From Afifella marina DSM 2698 (GTDB taxonomy: Bacteria; Pseudomonadota; Alphaproteobacteria; Rhizobiales; Afifellaceae): a stretch of DNA of 64,000 bases. Where the stretch lies: assembly GCF_900102695.1 (NCBI RefSeq), contig NZ_FMVW01000003.1, forward strand, positions 186,001-250,000, in the 5' to 3' direction. The notes below the pieces were generated by a model. It did not search any database and was not told the DNA's origin. It was given only the letters and a program-made list of their open reading frames with translations. Positions 1 through 8,675 of the stretch are shown here, one piece after another. How positions within the stretch are numbered: the first letter of the stretch is position 1; every line of letters starts with the position of its first letter. Made by a program: the position numbers and the translations under genes.

Positions 1-54
1 AAGCTGAAGGAGAGCGGCGAGCTCGACAAGATCTTCGCCAAATACGGCCTGTGA
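1..54 (+). CDS. Amino-acid ABC transporter substrate-binding protein, C-terminal fragment
   Basis: The first 17 codons form an open frame ending in TGA at 52-54, and the 5' part lies outside the window. The visible tail, with a Gly-Glu-Leu-Asp-Lys-Ile-(Phe)-x-Lys-Tyr-Gly pattern, is typical of the last helix of periplasmic polar amino-acid binding proteins (family SBP_bac_3). A matching permease and ATPase follow on the same strand, which supports the call. The substrate cannot be told from this fragment. Confidence 0.7.
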   Translation, partial: KLKESGELDKIFAKYGL

Positions 55-96
55 GAGACCCACGAGAGCGTTTCGGTCTCATGATCCTTATCATGC

Positions 97-122
97 GTGA
101 GGCGGCCTTCGGGCAGCCTCAC
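97..122 (+). promoter_or_regulatory. Intercistronic hairpin with UUCG tetraloop between binding-protein and permease genes
   Basis: Arms GTGAGGC (97-103) and GCCTCAC (116-122) are perfect complements. After one G/A mismatch the stem continues with GCC/GGC closing a TTCG loop (108-111). No T-run follows, so this is unlikely to be a full terminator. Its place after the binding-protein stop and before the permease ribosome site (GAGG at 127-130) fits an RNA-processing or 3'-end-stabilising element that would raise binding protein over membrane components. That role is inferred. Confidence 0.6.
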
Positions 123-136
123 CAGCGAGGTCTCGC

Positions 137-793
137 ATGAGCGACTTCTTCGTCAGTGCGCAAATCTACCTGCCCATCCTCCTCAAGGGCATGTGGCTGA
201 CGATCTCCGTCACGCTTCTGTCGCTCGCGCTTGCCACCGCGCTCGGGCTGGTCTGGGCACTGTTTCGGACCTCCGGCGTCCGCTGGCTTTCCATCTCGAC
301 ACGCATCGTGGTGGAATTTGTGCGCGGCATCCCGATCCTGGTCGTCCTCTTCTACATCTATTTCGTGATGCCGGAATTCGGCCTCGACCTCACCGCCTTC
401 CAGGCGGGCGTCGCGGGCCTCGCGCTCACCTATTCCTGCTATATCGGCGAGACGTTTCGGGCGGGCATCGAAGCCGTCGACCGGGGCCAGGTGGAGGCCG
501 CCAAATCGATCGGCATGAAAACGCCCTTGATGATGCGCCGGGTGGTGCTGCCGCAGGCCTTCAGGATCGTGGTGCCGCCCTACGCCAACAACATGGTGAT
601 GCTTCTAAAGGATTCCTCGCAGGTGTCGGTGATTTCGGTCGCCGAACTCACCATGCAGGGCAAGATGCTCGCCTCCTCCACCTTCGACAACATGACTGTC
701 TTCACGCTCGTCGCGCTTCTCTATCTGTGCCTGACGGTGCCGCTCAATTTCGCCATGCGCTATGTCGAAGTGAAGATGGGACAGGCGCGATGA
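137..793 (+). CDS. Amino-acid ABC transporter permease (HisM/GlnP type)
   Basis: A 218-residue inner-membrane permease of the polar amino-acid uptake family, with about five hydrophobic segments. The N-terminal [12 protein letters not shown] stretch (61-72) and the EAA-type coupling loop around residues 111-127 ([16 protein letters not shown]) are family hallmarks; this loop contacts the ATPase. The ATG at 137 is preceded by GAGG with a 6-base spacer. Its stop overlaps the next start as ATGA. Only one permease gene is visible; a second may lie upstream of the window, or the protein may form a homodimer. The specific amino acid or amine is unknown. Confidence 0.93.
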   Translation: MSDFFVSAQIYLPILLKGMWLTISVTLLSLALATALGLVWALFRTSGVRWLSISTRIVVEFVRGIPILVVLFYIYFVMPEFGLDLTAFQAGVAGLALTYSCYIGETFRAGIEAVDRGQVEAAKSIGMKTPLMMRRVVLPQAFRIVVPPYANNMVMLLKDSSQVSVISVAELTMQGKMLASSTFDNMTVFTLVALLYLCLTVPLNFAMRYVEVKMGQAR

Positions 794-1521
794 TCAAGCT
801 CGAAAACGTACACAAGAGCTTCGGCGATCATGAAGTCCTGAAGGGCGTCCACGCGGAGATCGACAAGGGGCAGGTCGTGTGCCTGATCGGCCCGTCGGGC
901 TCCGGAAAATCGACGCTTTTGCGCTGCATCAACGGGCTCGAGACCTATCAGGCGGGCAGGATCAGCATCGACGACGAGACCGTCGACGTCACCGCCCCTT
1001 CGATCCACGACCTGCGCACGCGCGTCTCCATGGTCTTCCAGCGCTTCAATCTCTTCCCGCACAGGACGGCGATCGAGAACGTCATGGAAGGGCCGCGCTA
1101 TGTCCTGAAACAGGGCAAGGCGGAGGTGCGTGAGAAGGCGGAGCGGCTTTTGACGCGGGTCGGGCTCGCCGACAAGCTCAACTCCTATCCCGCAGCACTC
1201 TCCGGCGGCCAGCAGCAGCGCGTGGCGATTGCCCGGGCCCTCGCCATGGAGCCGGAGGCGATCCTCTTCGACGAGCCGACATCGGCGCTCGATCCCGAAA
1301 TGGTCGGAGAAGTTCTGCAGGTGATGCGGGCGCTGGCGGAAGAGCACATGACCATGCTCGTCGTCACGCACGAGATCCTGTTTGCGCGCGAAGTCGCGGA
1401 CCGCGTGCTTTTCCTGGACGGTGGCCGCATCGTCGAGGAAGGTGCGGCCGATGAGGTCCTGCGGCAGCCGAAGAACGAACGCACCCAGGATTTTCTACGC
1501 CGCGTCACCCATCCGGTTTGA
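790..1521 (+). CDS. Amino-acid ABC transporter ATP-binding protein (GlnQ/HisP type)
   Basis: A 243-residue cytoplasmic ATPase that energises the importer. Visible motifs are Walker A GPSGSGKS (34-41), Q-loop in [10 protein letters not shown] (Q84), signature LSGGQQQ (137-143), Walker B ILFDEP (158-163) and H-loop His194. The open frame extends far upstream, but the ATG at 790 overlaps the permease stop (ATGA) and gives the usual family length. The phrase around the Q-loop is characteristic of polar amino-acid ATPases. The following oxidase starts about 24 bases downstream, so co-transcription is likely. Confidence 0.94.
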   Translation: MIKLENVHKSFGDHEVLKGVHAEIDKGQVVCLIGPSGSGKSTLLRCINGLETYQAGRISIDDETVDVTAPSIHDLRTRVSMVFQRFNLFPHRTAIENVMEGPRYVLKQGKAEVREKAERLLTRVGLADKLNSYPAALSGGQQQRVAIARALAMEPEAILFDEPTSALDPEMVGEVLQVMRALAEEHMTMLVVTHEILFAREVADRVLFLDGGRIVEEGAADEVLRQPKNERTQDFLRRVTHPV

Positions 1522-1544
1522 TCATCGAACCTTCGGACACTGCC

Positions 1545-2810
1545 ATGTCAGAACATGTTGCTTCTCTTTGGGCCGCCACCGCCACGCCGGCGCCGGACAC
1601 ACAGCCGCTCATCGGCGAGGTCAGTGTGGATGTCGCCGTCATCGGCGCGGGTTTCACGGGTCTTTCCACCGCGCTCAGGCTCGCCGAAGGCGGGGCCAAG
1701 GTCGTCGTCATCGACGCGTACGAGCCGGGCTTCGGCGCGAGCGGGCGCAATGGCGGCCAGGTGATACCCGGTCTCAAATACGATCCCGAGACGCTCGACA
1801 AGCTTTACGGCGAGGCCACGACAGAATTTGCCGGACGCACGGCGGACGCGACATTCGCGCTCATCGCCAAACACGGCATCGCCTGCGACGCCCAACAGCA
1901 CGGCTGGATCCAGGCTTCGCTCAAACAAAGCCATCTGCCGCTCCTTCGCACCCGCATGGAAGAATGGCAGCGACGTGGGGCGCCGGTGGAAATGCTCGAT
2001 GCGGCGGGCATGGCGGAGAAGACCGGCAGCGAGCGCTTCGCAGGCGGCTGGATCGATCGCCGCGCGGGGCGCCTGCACCCGCTCAATTACGCCCGCGGGC
2101 TTGCCAAAGCGGCAATCGCGGCCGGCGTGCGCGTCTGCGGCGACAGCGAGGCGCGTTCGCTCACACGCACGGAGAGCGGCTGGATGATCGCGGTCGGCTC
2201 AAGGGGCAAGCTCCGCGCCAATGAGGTGGTGGTGGCGACCAACGGCTATACCGGCAGGCTGTGGCCCAAGCTGAAGGCGACGGTGGTGCCGGCCACCAGC
2301 ATCCAGATCGCCACGAGACCGCTTCCCGAAGACCTTCTCGCCAAGATCCTGCCGGAGCGCAGCGTCGTCTCGGACAGCCGGCGCATCGCCAATTATTTCC
2401 GCATCGGCCCGGAGAACCGCTTCATGATCGGCGGGCGCGGCCCCTTCGGCGCGCCAGAAGTGCCAGGCCATTACCGCCGGCTGATTGCGGCCATGCACAC
2501 GCTCTATCCCCACACGCGGGAGCTCGCGATCGACTATTTCTGGGCGGGCCGCGTGGCGATGACGCGCGATCACCTTCCGCATGTGCATCAGCCGGCACCC
2601 AATCTCACCATGGCACTCGGCTACAATGGCCGCGGCGTCGGCCTTGCGACCTCGCTTGGCCAGGCGATCGGTGCGCATCTTCTCGACCGCTCAGCACCCC
2701 TGCCGCTGAAGCTCACCGACATCACGCCTTTGCCGGTGCACGGCTTGCACCCGATCTACGCCACGGCGATGATCAACTATTACCGGCTGAGAGATTTTTT
2801 CGAGAAGTAA
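1545..2810 (+). CDS. FAD-dependent amine/amino-acid oxidase (DAO family, PuuB-like)
   Basis: A 421-residue flavoprotein. The dinucleotide-binding Rossmann motif GAGFTG lies at residues 34-39, followed by an acidic ribose-binding strand end near 57-60 and ASGRNGGQ (65-72), a signature of DAO-family oxidases related to gamma-glutamylputrescine oxidase. The C-terminal GYNGRGVGLAT stretch is the second FAD-contact motif of this family. ATG 1545 was chosen; a TTG at 1518 is in frame but overlaps the ATPase stop and would add nine unlikely residues. Position behind an amino-acid/amine importer suggests it oxidises the imported substrate. The exact substrate (gamma-glutamylputrescine, another amine or an N-methyl amino acid) is not determinable here. 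Confidence 0.85.
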   Translation: MSEHVASLWAATATPAPDTQPLIGEVSVDVAVIGAGFTGLSTALRLAEGGAKVVVIDAYEPGFGASGRNGGQVIPGLKYDPETLDKLYGEATTEFAGRTADATFALIAKHGIACDAQQHGWIQASLKQSHLPLLRTRMEEWQRRGAPVEMLDAAGMAEKTGSERFAGGWIDRRAGRLHPLNYARGLAKAAIAAGVRVCGDSEARSLTRTESGWMIAVGSRGKLRANEVVVATNGYTGRLWPKLKATVVPATSIQIATRPLPEDLLAKILPERSVVSDSRRIANYFRIGPENRFMIGGRGPFGAPEVPGHYRRLIAAMHTLYPHTRELAIDYFWAGRVAMTRDHLPHVHQPAPNLTMALGYNGRGVGLATSLGQAIGAHLLDRSAPLPLKLTDITPLPVHGLHPIYATAMINYYRLRDFFEK

Positions 2811-2822
2811 GAGCGAACGATT

Positions 2823-2851
2823 CCGGCGCCCGTTCGTGGGATGGGCGCCGG
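2823..2851 (+). terminator. GC-rich hairpin after the oxidase gene, possible terminator
   Basis: CCGGCGCCC (2823-2831) and GGGCGCCGG (2843-2851) make a perfect 9-bp stem with an 11-base loop, 12 bases after the oxidase stop. There is no clear T-run afterwards, so termination would be weak or Rho-assisted. Confidence 0.4.
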
Positions 2852-2940
2852 GCGTCTCCGCCAAGCCCAAGCCGCACACACGCCTAATCAGGCGGCAAAG
2901 CACCGAAAATGTCGTTGGATGAACGCTTTGGCGGGGTGCC

Positions 2941-2962
2941 GGCGCGCCTTATTCGGCGCGCC
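2941..2962. repeat. GGCGCGCC inverted repeat next to the tRNA gene
   Basis: Two copies of the self-complementary octamer GGCGCGCC (2941-2948 and 2955-2962) flank TTATTC. They can fold into an 8-bp hairpin just beyond the 3' end of the tRNA gene. It may be a processing signal or weak terminator for the tRNA, but no U-run is visible in that direction. Confidence 0.35.
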
Positions 2963-2972
2963 TCCCGAAGAG

Positions 2973-3057
2973 TGGTGCCCAGGAGAGGACTCGAACCTCC
3001 ACGCCTTGCGGCACACGGACCTGAACCGTGCGCGTCTACCAATTCCGCCACCTGGGC
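2973..3057 (-). tRNA. tRNA-Leu (CAG)
   Basis: On the minus strand the acceptor arms GCCCAGG (3057-3051) and CCTGGGC (2983-2977) pair perfectly, followed by discriminator A and an encoded CCA (2973-2975). The T-loop TTCGAGT is present, the anticodon stem CACGG/CCGTG encloses a 7-base loop with anticodon CAG, and a long variable arm (TGCCGCAAGGCGT) marks it as a class II leucine tRNA reading CUG. Length is 85 bases including CCA. No attachment-site duplication or integrase was seen beside it. Confidence 0.96.
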
Positions 3058-3098
3058 TCGGGAGCGGGCACCCCCTTAAGCCCTGGCGAGGGGTGAAG

Positions 3099-4241
3099 TC
3101 AATCGGAAGTGTCGCTTGATGACGGACTTTCCGTCGCGCGCGGCTTATCGGCGATCTGGAGGGCCGGCGGGGACCCGGACGGGGCCGGCAAAGCGGGCTC
3201 CGTGGCCTGGCGGCTCTTCACCCTTTGCACCAGCCGTCCCTTGCGCCGTTCGCGGATCCTGACGCGCTTGATGCGGCGCGGATCGGCCTCCAGGATCTCG
3301 ATCTCGAAGCCGTCGAGCGCATTGACGATCTCGCCCCGCACCGGGATGCGACCAAGCAGCGTATAGATGAGCCCGCCCACGGTCTCGACCTCCTCGCCGA
3401 GCTCGCCCATCTGGAAGGCGGGACCGATCACATCGGCCAGCTCGTCGAGTTCGGCACGTGCATCGGCGACGAAGACGCCTTCCGCCACTTTGGCGATATC
3501 GGCGTCCTCCTCGTCGTCATGCTCGTCTTCGATCTCGCCGACGATGGTTTCAACGAGATCTTCAAGCGAGACGAGCCCGTCGGTGCCGCCATATTCGTCG
3601 ATGACGAGCGCCATCTGCGTGCGTCCCGCCTGCATCCGCTCCAGGAGCATGCGTGCGGGCATGGAGGGCGGTACGAAGAGGATGGGGCGGATAATGCCGG
3701 ATGAGCGCAAAGGCTGGCTGAGATCGACGGGCGAGAAATCCAGCGAGGCAGAGAAACGGAAGCGGCGTTCTGTCTCCTCCTCGGCCGCCGCCATGCTTTC
3801 AGGCTGCTCCAGATCCTTGCGCGCGTGCTCCAGCATCCAGCCCACGACGTCCTTCAGATGGACCATGCCCATCGGATCATCGAGCGTTTCGCGATAGACG
3901 GGCAGGCGCGAATGCCCGGCCTCCTTGAAGGCCATGAGGACGGTGGCGAGCGGCACGTCATGGTCGACCGCGTCGATATCGGCGCGCGGCACCATGACAT
4001 CGTCGACACGCATATCCCCGAGCTTGAGGACGGCGCGCAGCATGGCGCGCTCTTCCGGCGCGAAGGCTTCTCCGTCGACTTCGTCGGCGGCGAGCACATG
4101 TTCGATTTCGGAGCGCGCGGAGCCGTTCGACTTGCCGCCGATCAGGACCTTGAAGCTCGCGCGCAGGCGATCTCCCACACTTTCGGGCGTAGATTCATCG
4201 TAAGAAAGTCCCGCAGGACTTCGAGATCGGTCGTCGTTCAT
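3099..4241 (-). CDS. corC: CBS-pair protein of the CorC/TlyC (HlyC) family
   Basis: 380 residues with two CBS motifs (about residues 80-140 and 175-235, the first with the VMVPRADID pattern) and a C-terminal CorC_HlyC domain (about 250-330). There is no membrane segment, so this is the soluble form, often called TlyC or haemolysin-like. Family members are linked to Mg/Co efflux or membrane-associated functions; haemolysin activity should not be assumed. The start ATG at 4241 overlaps the ybeY stop (ATGA). In many Hyphomicrobiales lnt follows; here tRNA-Leu and an unrelated operon do. Confidence 0.9.
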   Translation of the reverse strand: MNDDRSRSPAGLSYDESTPESVGDRLRASFKVLIGGKSNGSARSEIEHVLAADEVDGEAFAPEERAMLRAVLKLGDMRVDDVMVPRADIDAVDHDVPLATVLMAFKEAGHSRLPVYRETLDDPMGMVHLKDVVGWMLEHARKDLEQPESMAAAEEETERRFRFSASLDFSPVDLSQPLRSSGIIRPILFVPPSMPARMLLERMQAGRTQMALVIDEYGGTDGLVSLEDLVETIVGEIEDEHDDEEDADIAKVAEGVFVADARAELDELADVIGPAFQMGELGEEVETVGGLIYTLLGRIPVRGEIVNALDGFEIEILEADPRRIKRVRIRERRKGRLVQRVKSRQATEPALPAPSGSPPALQIADKPRATESPSSSDTSD

Positions 4242-4738
4242 GATCCTAGGACCGGGAAGGCCGCATCGACCTGACGGTAGGGATCGGCAATGCCGAGCCT
4301 GGCCAGCGCTTCCTTCTCCAGCGTTTCCATCTCCTCTGCTTCGCTGTCTATTTGGTGATCATGGCCCACCAGATGCAAGCAGCCATGCACAAGTAAATGG
4401 GCGAAATGGTCGAGAAAAGCTTTCTGCTGCTCTTCGGCTTCACGCTCAATCGTCTCAAAAGCGAAGACGATGTCGCCCAAAAGGGGGCCCGGCGGCTGCG
4501 GATAGGACAGGACGTTCGTCGGCTTGTCCTTGCCGCGCCAATCGCGGTTGAGGTGCGCAATCGTCGCATCGTCGGTCAGGACGATGCTAAGTTCGACAGG
4601 CTCAAGGACGCCTTGTGGAGGCGTCCAGCCGGCCACGGCAAGGGCCGCGTCGACGGCCTTGTCCATCAACGAGTCGAGCTCGGTCTGCGAAGGCCAGGCC
4701 TCCGTCTCGCGAATCACGTCGATCACAACGGGAGACAT
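4238..4738 (-). CDS. ybeY: Endoribonuclease YbeY (rRNA maturation factor)
   Basis: 166 residues, usual length for YbeY, a zinc-dependent single-strand RNase acting in 16S rRNA 3' maturation and ribosome quality control. The zinc-binding motif HGCLHLVGHDH is at residues 118-128 with His118, His122 and His128. It sits between phoH (6-base gap) and corC (4-base overlap), the near-universal neighbourhood for this gene. The start is the ATG at 4738. Confidence 0.96.
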   Translation of the reverse strand: MSPVVIDVIRETEAWPSQTELDSLMDKAVDAALAVAGWTPPQGVLEPVELSIVLTDDATIAHLNRDWRGKDKPTNVLSYPQPPGPLLGDIVFAFETIEREAEEQQKAFLDHFAHLLVHGCLHLVGHDHQIDSEAEEMETLEKEALARLGIADPYRQVDAAFPVLGS

Positions 4739-4744
4739 GTGCCC

Positions 4745-5776
4745 TCAGAGCTCGCCCTTGGAGACGGCACGGCTTTGCTTGTCATAGGCGTCGACGATGC
4801 GCTGCACGAGAGCGTGGCGCACCACATCCTCCGCACCGAAGCGCACGATCTCGATGCCTTCCACGCCGTTCAGGATGCGCGTCGCTTCCATGAGGCCGGA
4901 AATGTCGCCTTCCCTGAGATCGATCTGCGTCGGGTCGCCCGTCACCACCATTTTCGACCCCTCGCCGAGGCGGGTCAAAAACATCTTCATCTGCATCGCC
5001 GTGGTGTTCTGCGCCTCGTCGAGAATGACGACGGAATGGGCGAGCGTGCGCCCGCGCATGAAAGCGAGCGGCGCGATCTCGATCGTGCCGGAGGCCAACA
5101 GCCGCTCCACCTTGTCGGCGGCCATCATGTCATAGAGGGCGTCGTACAGCGGCCGGAGATAGGGATCGACCTTCTCACGCATGTCGCCCGGCAGAAAGCC
5201 GAGCCGCTCGCCGGCTTCGACGGCCGGGCGCGACAGGATGATGCGCTCGATGTCGCCGCGCTCCAGAAGGGCGGCGGCGAAAGCGACGGCGAGATAGGTC
5301 TTGCCGGTGCCGGCCGGACCGATGCCGAAGATGAGCTCGCAGCGGTCCATGGCCCGAATATAGACGTCCTGGCGCGGCGTGCGGGCGGTGACGGAGCGCT
5401 TGCGCGTGCCGATCTGGGCAAGCTGCACCCGCGAGCCCGTCTCCAGGCTCGGCAGCGACCATTGTGCGCCCGGCGTGTCGGCCATGCGGATCGCACCCTC
5501 GACGTCGCCCTGGAGCACGTCATGGCCTTCCAGGAGGCGCTGATAGAGCGTGTTGAGAATGGCGCGCGCCTGACGCAGCTCATCCGGCTCGCCGATGAGA
5601 CGCACGACATTGCCGCGGGCCACGGCTTCGACACCGATCCGCCGCTCGATCAGGGCAAGGTTCTGGTCGTATTCGCCGAAAAGAGCGCTCGCCAGACGGT
5701 TGTCATCGAAAACGAGTTCGATTTCTTCCGACGTGGCGGATCTTTCCCGCTTCGGCCGCGGACGCGACACTGCCAT
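4745..5776 (-). CDS. ybeZ: PhoH-like P-loop ATPase (YbeZ)
   Basis: 343 residues. Walker A GPAGTGKT is at 153-160 and a Walker B-like VILDEAQN near 240-250. The N-terminal roughly 140 residues form the RNA-binding-like region found in YbeZ. Members partner with YbeY in rRNA processing. Its ATG overlaps the miaB stop by one base (TGATG), indicating translational coupling inside the miaB-phoH-ybeY-corC operon. The old name PhoH refers to E. coli phosphate-starvation genes; no Pho box was identified here. Confidence 0.94.
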   Translation of the reverse strand: MAVSRPRPKRERSATSEEIELVFDDNRLASALFGEYDQNLALIERRIGVEAVARGNVVRLIGEPDELRQARAILNTLYQRLLEGHDVLQGDVEGAIRMADTPGAQWSLPSLETGSRVQLAQIGTRKRSVTARTPRQDVYIRAMDRCELIFGIGPAGTGKTYLAVAFAAALLERGDIERIILSRPAVEAGERLGFLPGDMREKVDPYLRPLYDALYDMMAADKVERLLASGTIEIAPLAFMRGRTLAHSVVILDEAQNTTAMQMKMFLTRLGEGSKMVVTGDPTQIDLREGDISGLMEATRILNGVEGIEIVRFGAEDVVRHALVQRIVDAYDKQSRAVSKGEL

Positions 5777-7152
5777 CAGGCCGAAAGCCTTTCCAATGGG
5801 GGGCTCATCAGGCTGGCGAAGAGCGAGTTGGAGCCGATCTCATCCACCTTCACCGATACGATCTCGCCGATGAGATGCGCCGGCGCATCAACATGCACGG
5901 CCTGCAGGAAGGGCGAGCGGCCGACGAGCTGGCCCGGATGCCTGCCGGGCTTTTCCAGGAGCACATCGATCACCCTGCCCTGCATCGCCGCATTGAAGCG
6001 CGTCTGCTGCTCGCTCAAAAGCGCCTGAAGGCGCTGCAGACGTTCCGACTTCACCGCTTCGTCGACCTGCTCACGCTCGGCTGCCGGCGTGCCGGGACGC
6101 GGCGAATATTTGAAGGAATAGGCCGAGGCGTAACCGACGCGGGCGACGAGATCCATCGTGGCGGCGAAGTCTTCCTCGCTCTCGCCCGGAAAGCCGACGA
6201 TGAAATCGCCCGACAGAGCAAGATCGGGGCGCGCCTCACGCAGCCGGTCGACGAGACGGAAATACTCATCGCGCCCATGACGGCGGTTCATGGCGGCCAG
6301 GATCTTGTCGGAGCCCGACTGCACGGGAAGATGCAGATACGGCATCAGCGTGTCGCAGTCGCGGTGGGCTGCGATCAGATCGTCCGCCATGTCGCGCGGA
6401 TGCGAGGTCGTGTAGCGGATGCGCTCCAGCCCATCGATGTCCGCCAGCTCCAGCACGAGACGGGCGAGCGACCAGTCGGAACCGTCTTCGGCCTCGCCGT
6501 GATAGGCGTTGACGTTCTGGCCGAGGAGCATGATCTCGCGCACGCCGGAGCCCACGAGACGCCGCGCTTCGGCGAGGATCTTGGCGACCGGACGTGAGAA
6601 TTCGCCACCTCGCGTATAAGGCACCACGCAGAAGGTGCAGAACTTATCGCAGCCTTCCTGCACGGTCAGGAAGGCCGTCGGATTGAGCGCAAGTCCGGGA
6701 CGTGCGCGGGCCCGCGAGGGAATATGGTCGAATTTGTCTTCCGCCGGGAATTCGGTCTCCACCGCCGCGCCACCTTCACGGGCGCGAGCAAGCGCGGCGC
6801 CGAGACGATGATAGCTCTGCGGGCCGACGACGACATCGACGATCGGCGCGCGGCGGATGATCTCCTCGCCCTCCGCCTGCGCCACACAGCCGGCGATGGC
6901 GATCTCCACCCGCCGGCCTTCCTCCTTCGCCGCCTCTTTCAAGGGGCGCAGGCGGCCGACCTCGGAATAGACCTTCTCGGCGGCCTTTTCGCGGATATGG
7001 CAGGTGTTCAGGACAATAAGATCGGCGTCTTCCGCCGTCTCGACAGCATCATAGCCGTCACGTGCCAGCACGTCCGTCATACGATCGGAATCGTAGACGT
7101 TCATCTGACATCCGTACGTCTTGATGAAAACTTTGCGTCTCGCCGTGTTCAT
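5776..7152 (-). CDS. miaB: tRNA-2-methylthio-N6-isopentenyladenosine synthase MiaB
   Basis: 458 residues from the chosen ATG. It methylthiolates i6A37 of tRNAs using two [4Fe-4S] clusters and SAM. The N-terminal methylthiotransferase domain has Cys15 (YGCQMN), Cys51 (NTCHIR) and Cys89 (AGCVAQ). The radical SAM triad is Cys168, Cys172 and Cys175 (CDKFCTFC), and a C-terminal TRAM-like region follows. The frame is open to an ATG at 7245, which would overlap plsC and add 31 unconserved residues. The ATG at 7152 begins right before the conserved [12 protein letters not shown] and is preferred, though its ribosome site is weak. Confidence 0.94.
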   Translation of the reverse strand: MNTARRKVFIKTYGCQMNVYDSDRMTDVLARDGYDAVETAEDADLIVLNTCHIREKAAEKVYSEVGRLRPLKEAAKEEGRRVEIAIAGCVAQAEGEEIIRRAPIVDVVVGPQSYHRLGAALARAREGGAAVETEFPAEDKFDHIPSRARARPGLALNPTAFLTVQEGCDKFCTFCVVPYTRGGEFSRPVAKILAEARRLVGSGVREIMLLGQNVNAYHGEAEDGSDWSLARLVLELADIDGLERIRYTTSHPRDMADDLIAAHRDCDTLMPYLHLPVQSGSDKILAAMNRRHGRDEYFRLVDRLREARPDLALSGDFIVGFPGESEEDFAATMDLVARVGYASAYSFKYSPRPGTPAAEREQVDEAVKSERLQRLQALLSEQQTRFNAAMQGRVIDVLLEKPGRHPGQLVGRSPFLQAVHVDAPAHLIGEIVSVKVDEIGSNSLFASLMSPPLERLSA

Positions 7153-7219
7153 GAAAAACGGCGCGTGCTCCTCGCCAAGCGCATCATATACCAGCTTTAA
7201 CCGAATTAAGCCGCGCTCG

Positions 7220-8065
7220 CTAGGCCCTTTCAGGCTCAGGTTCAAGCGATATTTCTTCCGCCATACGCATCACTTTTTGGGGATCGCGGCCGGCATTGAG
7301 CTCGGCCACCACCTCTTTGACGAGGGCACCCGCCGCACGCGTGACGCGCTTGCGATCGCCGTCGCGGGTGATCGTCACGGGCGGCAGGAAGGCGACGTGC
7401 ACATCGACGGCCCCCTGTGACATCAACCGGCTCAAATGCGGCAACAGATCCATGCCGCCATACCAGGCGACCCACGTTCTGTGCTGACGACCGAAAGGCA
7501 TGCCGAGCATGCGAGTATAGGCGATGGCGACCGGCTGCAGCGTGACGGGCCGGCCTTCGGAAAAACTGCGCTGGGCTGCACCGACGATGGCAGAGCGAAA
7601 GGCGAGCACCTTGTTGCCATCGGAGGACGTGCCTTCCGGGAAGAGCACCATGACATCGCCCGCGACGAGGCGCGCAGCGATTTCATCGGCCGCCTTGCCG
7701 GTTTGATGGCGTTTTTCGCGGTCGATGAAGACGGAGCGCTGCAATTTGGCGAAAAGGCCGAAAAGCGGCCACTCAGCCACCTCCTTCTTGGCAATGAAGG
7801 AGACGGGCGCGATCGCGCTCAGAACGGGGATGTCGAGCCAGGAAATGTGATTGGCGAGGAGAAGCAGCGGGCGGTCGGCGGCGATGGTCCCATGCACGAA
7901 AAGGCGGACACCGAAAAGGCGCAGAACGAAGCGATGCCAGTAGAGCGGCACGATCTTCGCCCAACGGCCGCCGAGCCAGAGGCCGAGCACCTGCGCCGGA
8001 ATGGCGAAAGGCAGAGACAGGAGGAAGAGAAAGGTCGCCGTTGCAAGCCGCAGATATGCAAACAT
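7220..8065 (-). CDS. plsC: 1-acyl-sn-glycerol-3-phosphate acyltransferase
   Basis: 281 residues with an N-terminal hydrophobic anchor (about 8-30). The acyltransferase HX4D block NHISWLD (72-78) and the glycerol-phosphate site FPEGT (142-146) are intact. It makes phosphatidic acid by acylating lysophosphatidic acid at the inner membrane. In related genomes an acyltransferase of this type lies between rimI and miaB, as here. A homologous ornithine-lipid acyltransferase (OlsA) is an alternative that sequence alone does not exclude. Confidence 0.88.
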   Translation of the reverse strand: MFAYLRLATATFLFLLSLPFAIPAQVLGLWLGGRWAKIVPLYWHRFVLRLFGVRLFVHGTIAADRPLLLLANHISWLDIPVLSAIAPVSFIAKKEVAEWPLFGLFAKLQRSVFIDREKRHQTGKAADEIAARLVAGDVMVLFPEGTSSDGNKVLAFRSAIVGAAQRSFSEGRPVTLQPVAIAYTRMLGMPFGRQHRTWVAWYGGMDLLPHLSRLMSQGAVDVHVAFLPPVTITRDGDRKRVTRAAGALVKEVVAELNAGRDPQKVMRMAEEISLEPEPERA

Positions 8066-8195
8066 CGGCCCCTACCCTGCGGCCGGCGCTGATTGAGCGC
8101 AGATGGACGACCGCAAGAGACCACCGCAACGGCAGGCACTCGCATGGCGCAGGCAGCACGGCTTGTCTCGCATGGGTTTGTCTCCGGAGCTGCGG

Positions 8196-8675
8196 CTAGA
8201 TGAGATCCCGACGCATGACAAGCGCCGGCAGGCGGGTCTGATCATCGCGGGCGTAATAGGCGGGCCTTTTGCCGACCTCCTCGAAGCCGAGCTTGCGGTA
8301 GAGCGAAACGGCCGCCGCGTTGCCGGCCTCCACCTCCAGATGCAGTGTCGCCACCCGCTCATGGTAGAGCCGGCGCATCGTCTCCTCGACGAGCCTCTGG
8401 GCGATGCCGCGCCGCCGATAGGAGTTCAGGACGGCGAGCGTCAGAACCTCCGAATCGTCCGCTGCCTGACGATAAAGGATGAAGCCCGCCGGCGCCCGGC
8501 GCGTGACGCGGCCGGCATGGAACGCTAACAGCGCCTTGACGCCGTTCTGAGACAGGAAGGAGGCGAAGTCGCCATCGGTCCAGGCGTGGCGGAAGGCGTC
8601 GGCGTGGATGCGGGCGAGAATCGGGCTGTCCTCGGAGGTCGCCTCGCGCAGGGTGATCTCGATACGGGGAATCAT
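8196..8675 (-). CDS. rimI: GNAT acetyltransferase, ribosomal-protein alanine acetyltransferase RimI-like
   Basis: 159 residues of GNAT fold. The acetyl-CoA pyrophosphate loop RRRGIA is at 87-92 after the conserved strand with AVLNSYR. RimI acetylates the N-terminus of ribosomal protein S18. Its ATG overlaps the tsaB stop (ATGA); the tsaB-rimI pairing is widespread and supports the name. The C-terminal KLGFEEVGKRPAYY matches the usual RimI end. Other GNAT substrates cannot be excluded. Confidence 0.88.
   Translation of the reverse strand: MIPRIEITLREATSEDSPILARIHADAFRHAWTDGDFASFLSQNGVKALLAFHAGRVTRRAPAGFILYRQAADDSEVLTLAVLNSYRRRGIAQRLVEETMRRLYHERVATLHLEVEAGNAAAVSLYRKLGFEEVGKRPAYYARDDQTRLPALVMRRDLI

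Noticed and set aside
97-789. In-frame extension of the ABC ATPase to 97
   Set aside because: It runs through the permease in another frame; the ATG at 790 overlapping the permease stop gives a standard-length ATPase.
1518-1544. TTG start for the oxidase
   Set aside because: It would add nine non-conserved residues and overlap the ATPase stop; ATG 1545 fits the family N-terminus.
2973-3057. tRNA-Leu as a possible integration site of a mobile element
   Set aside because: No integrase, no direct repeat of the tRNA 3' end and no compositional change were found nearby.
4397-6028. Plus-strand open frame of about 540 codons across ybeY, ybeZ and the end of miaB
   Set aside because: It spans several conserved minus-strand genes and their overlaps, which a real gene would not do.
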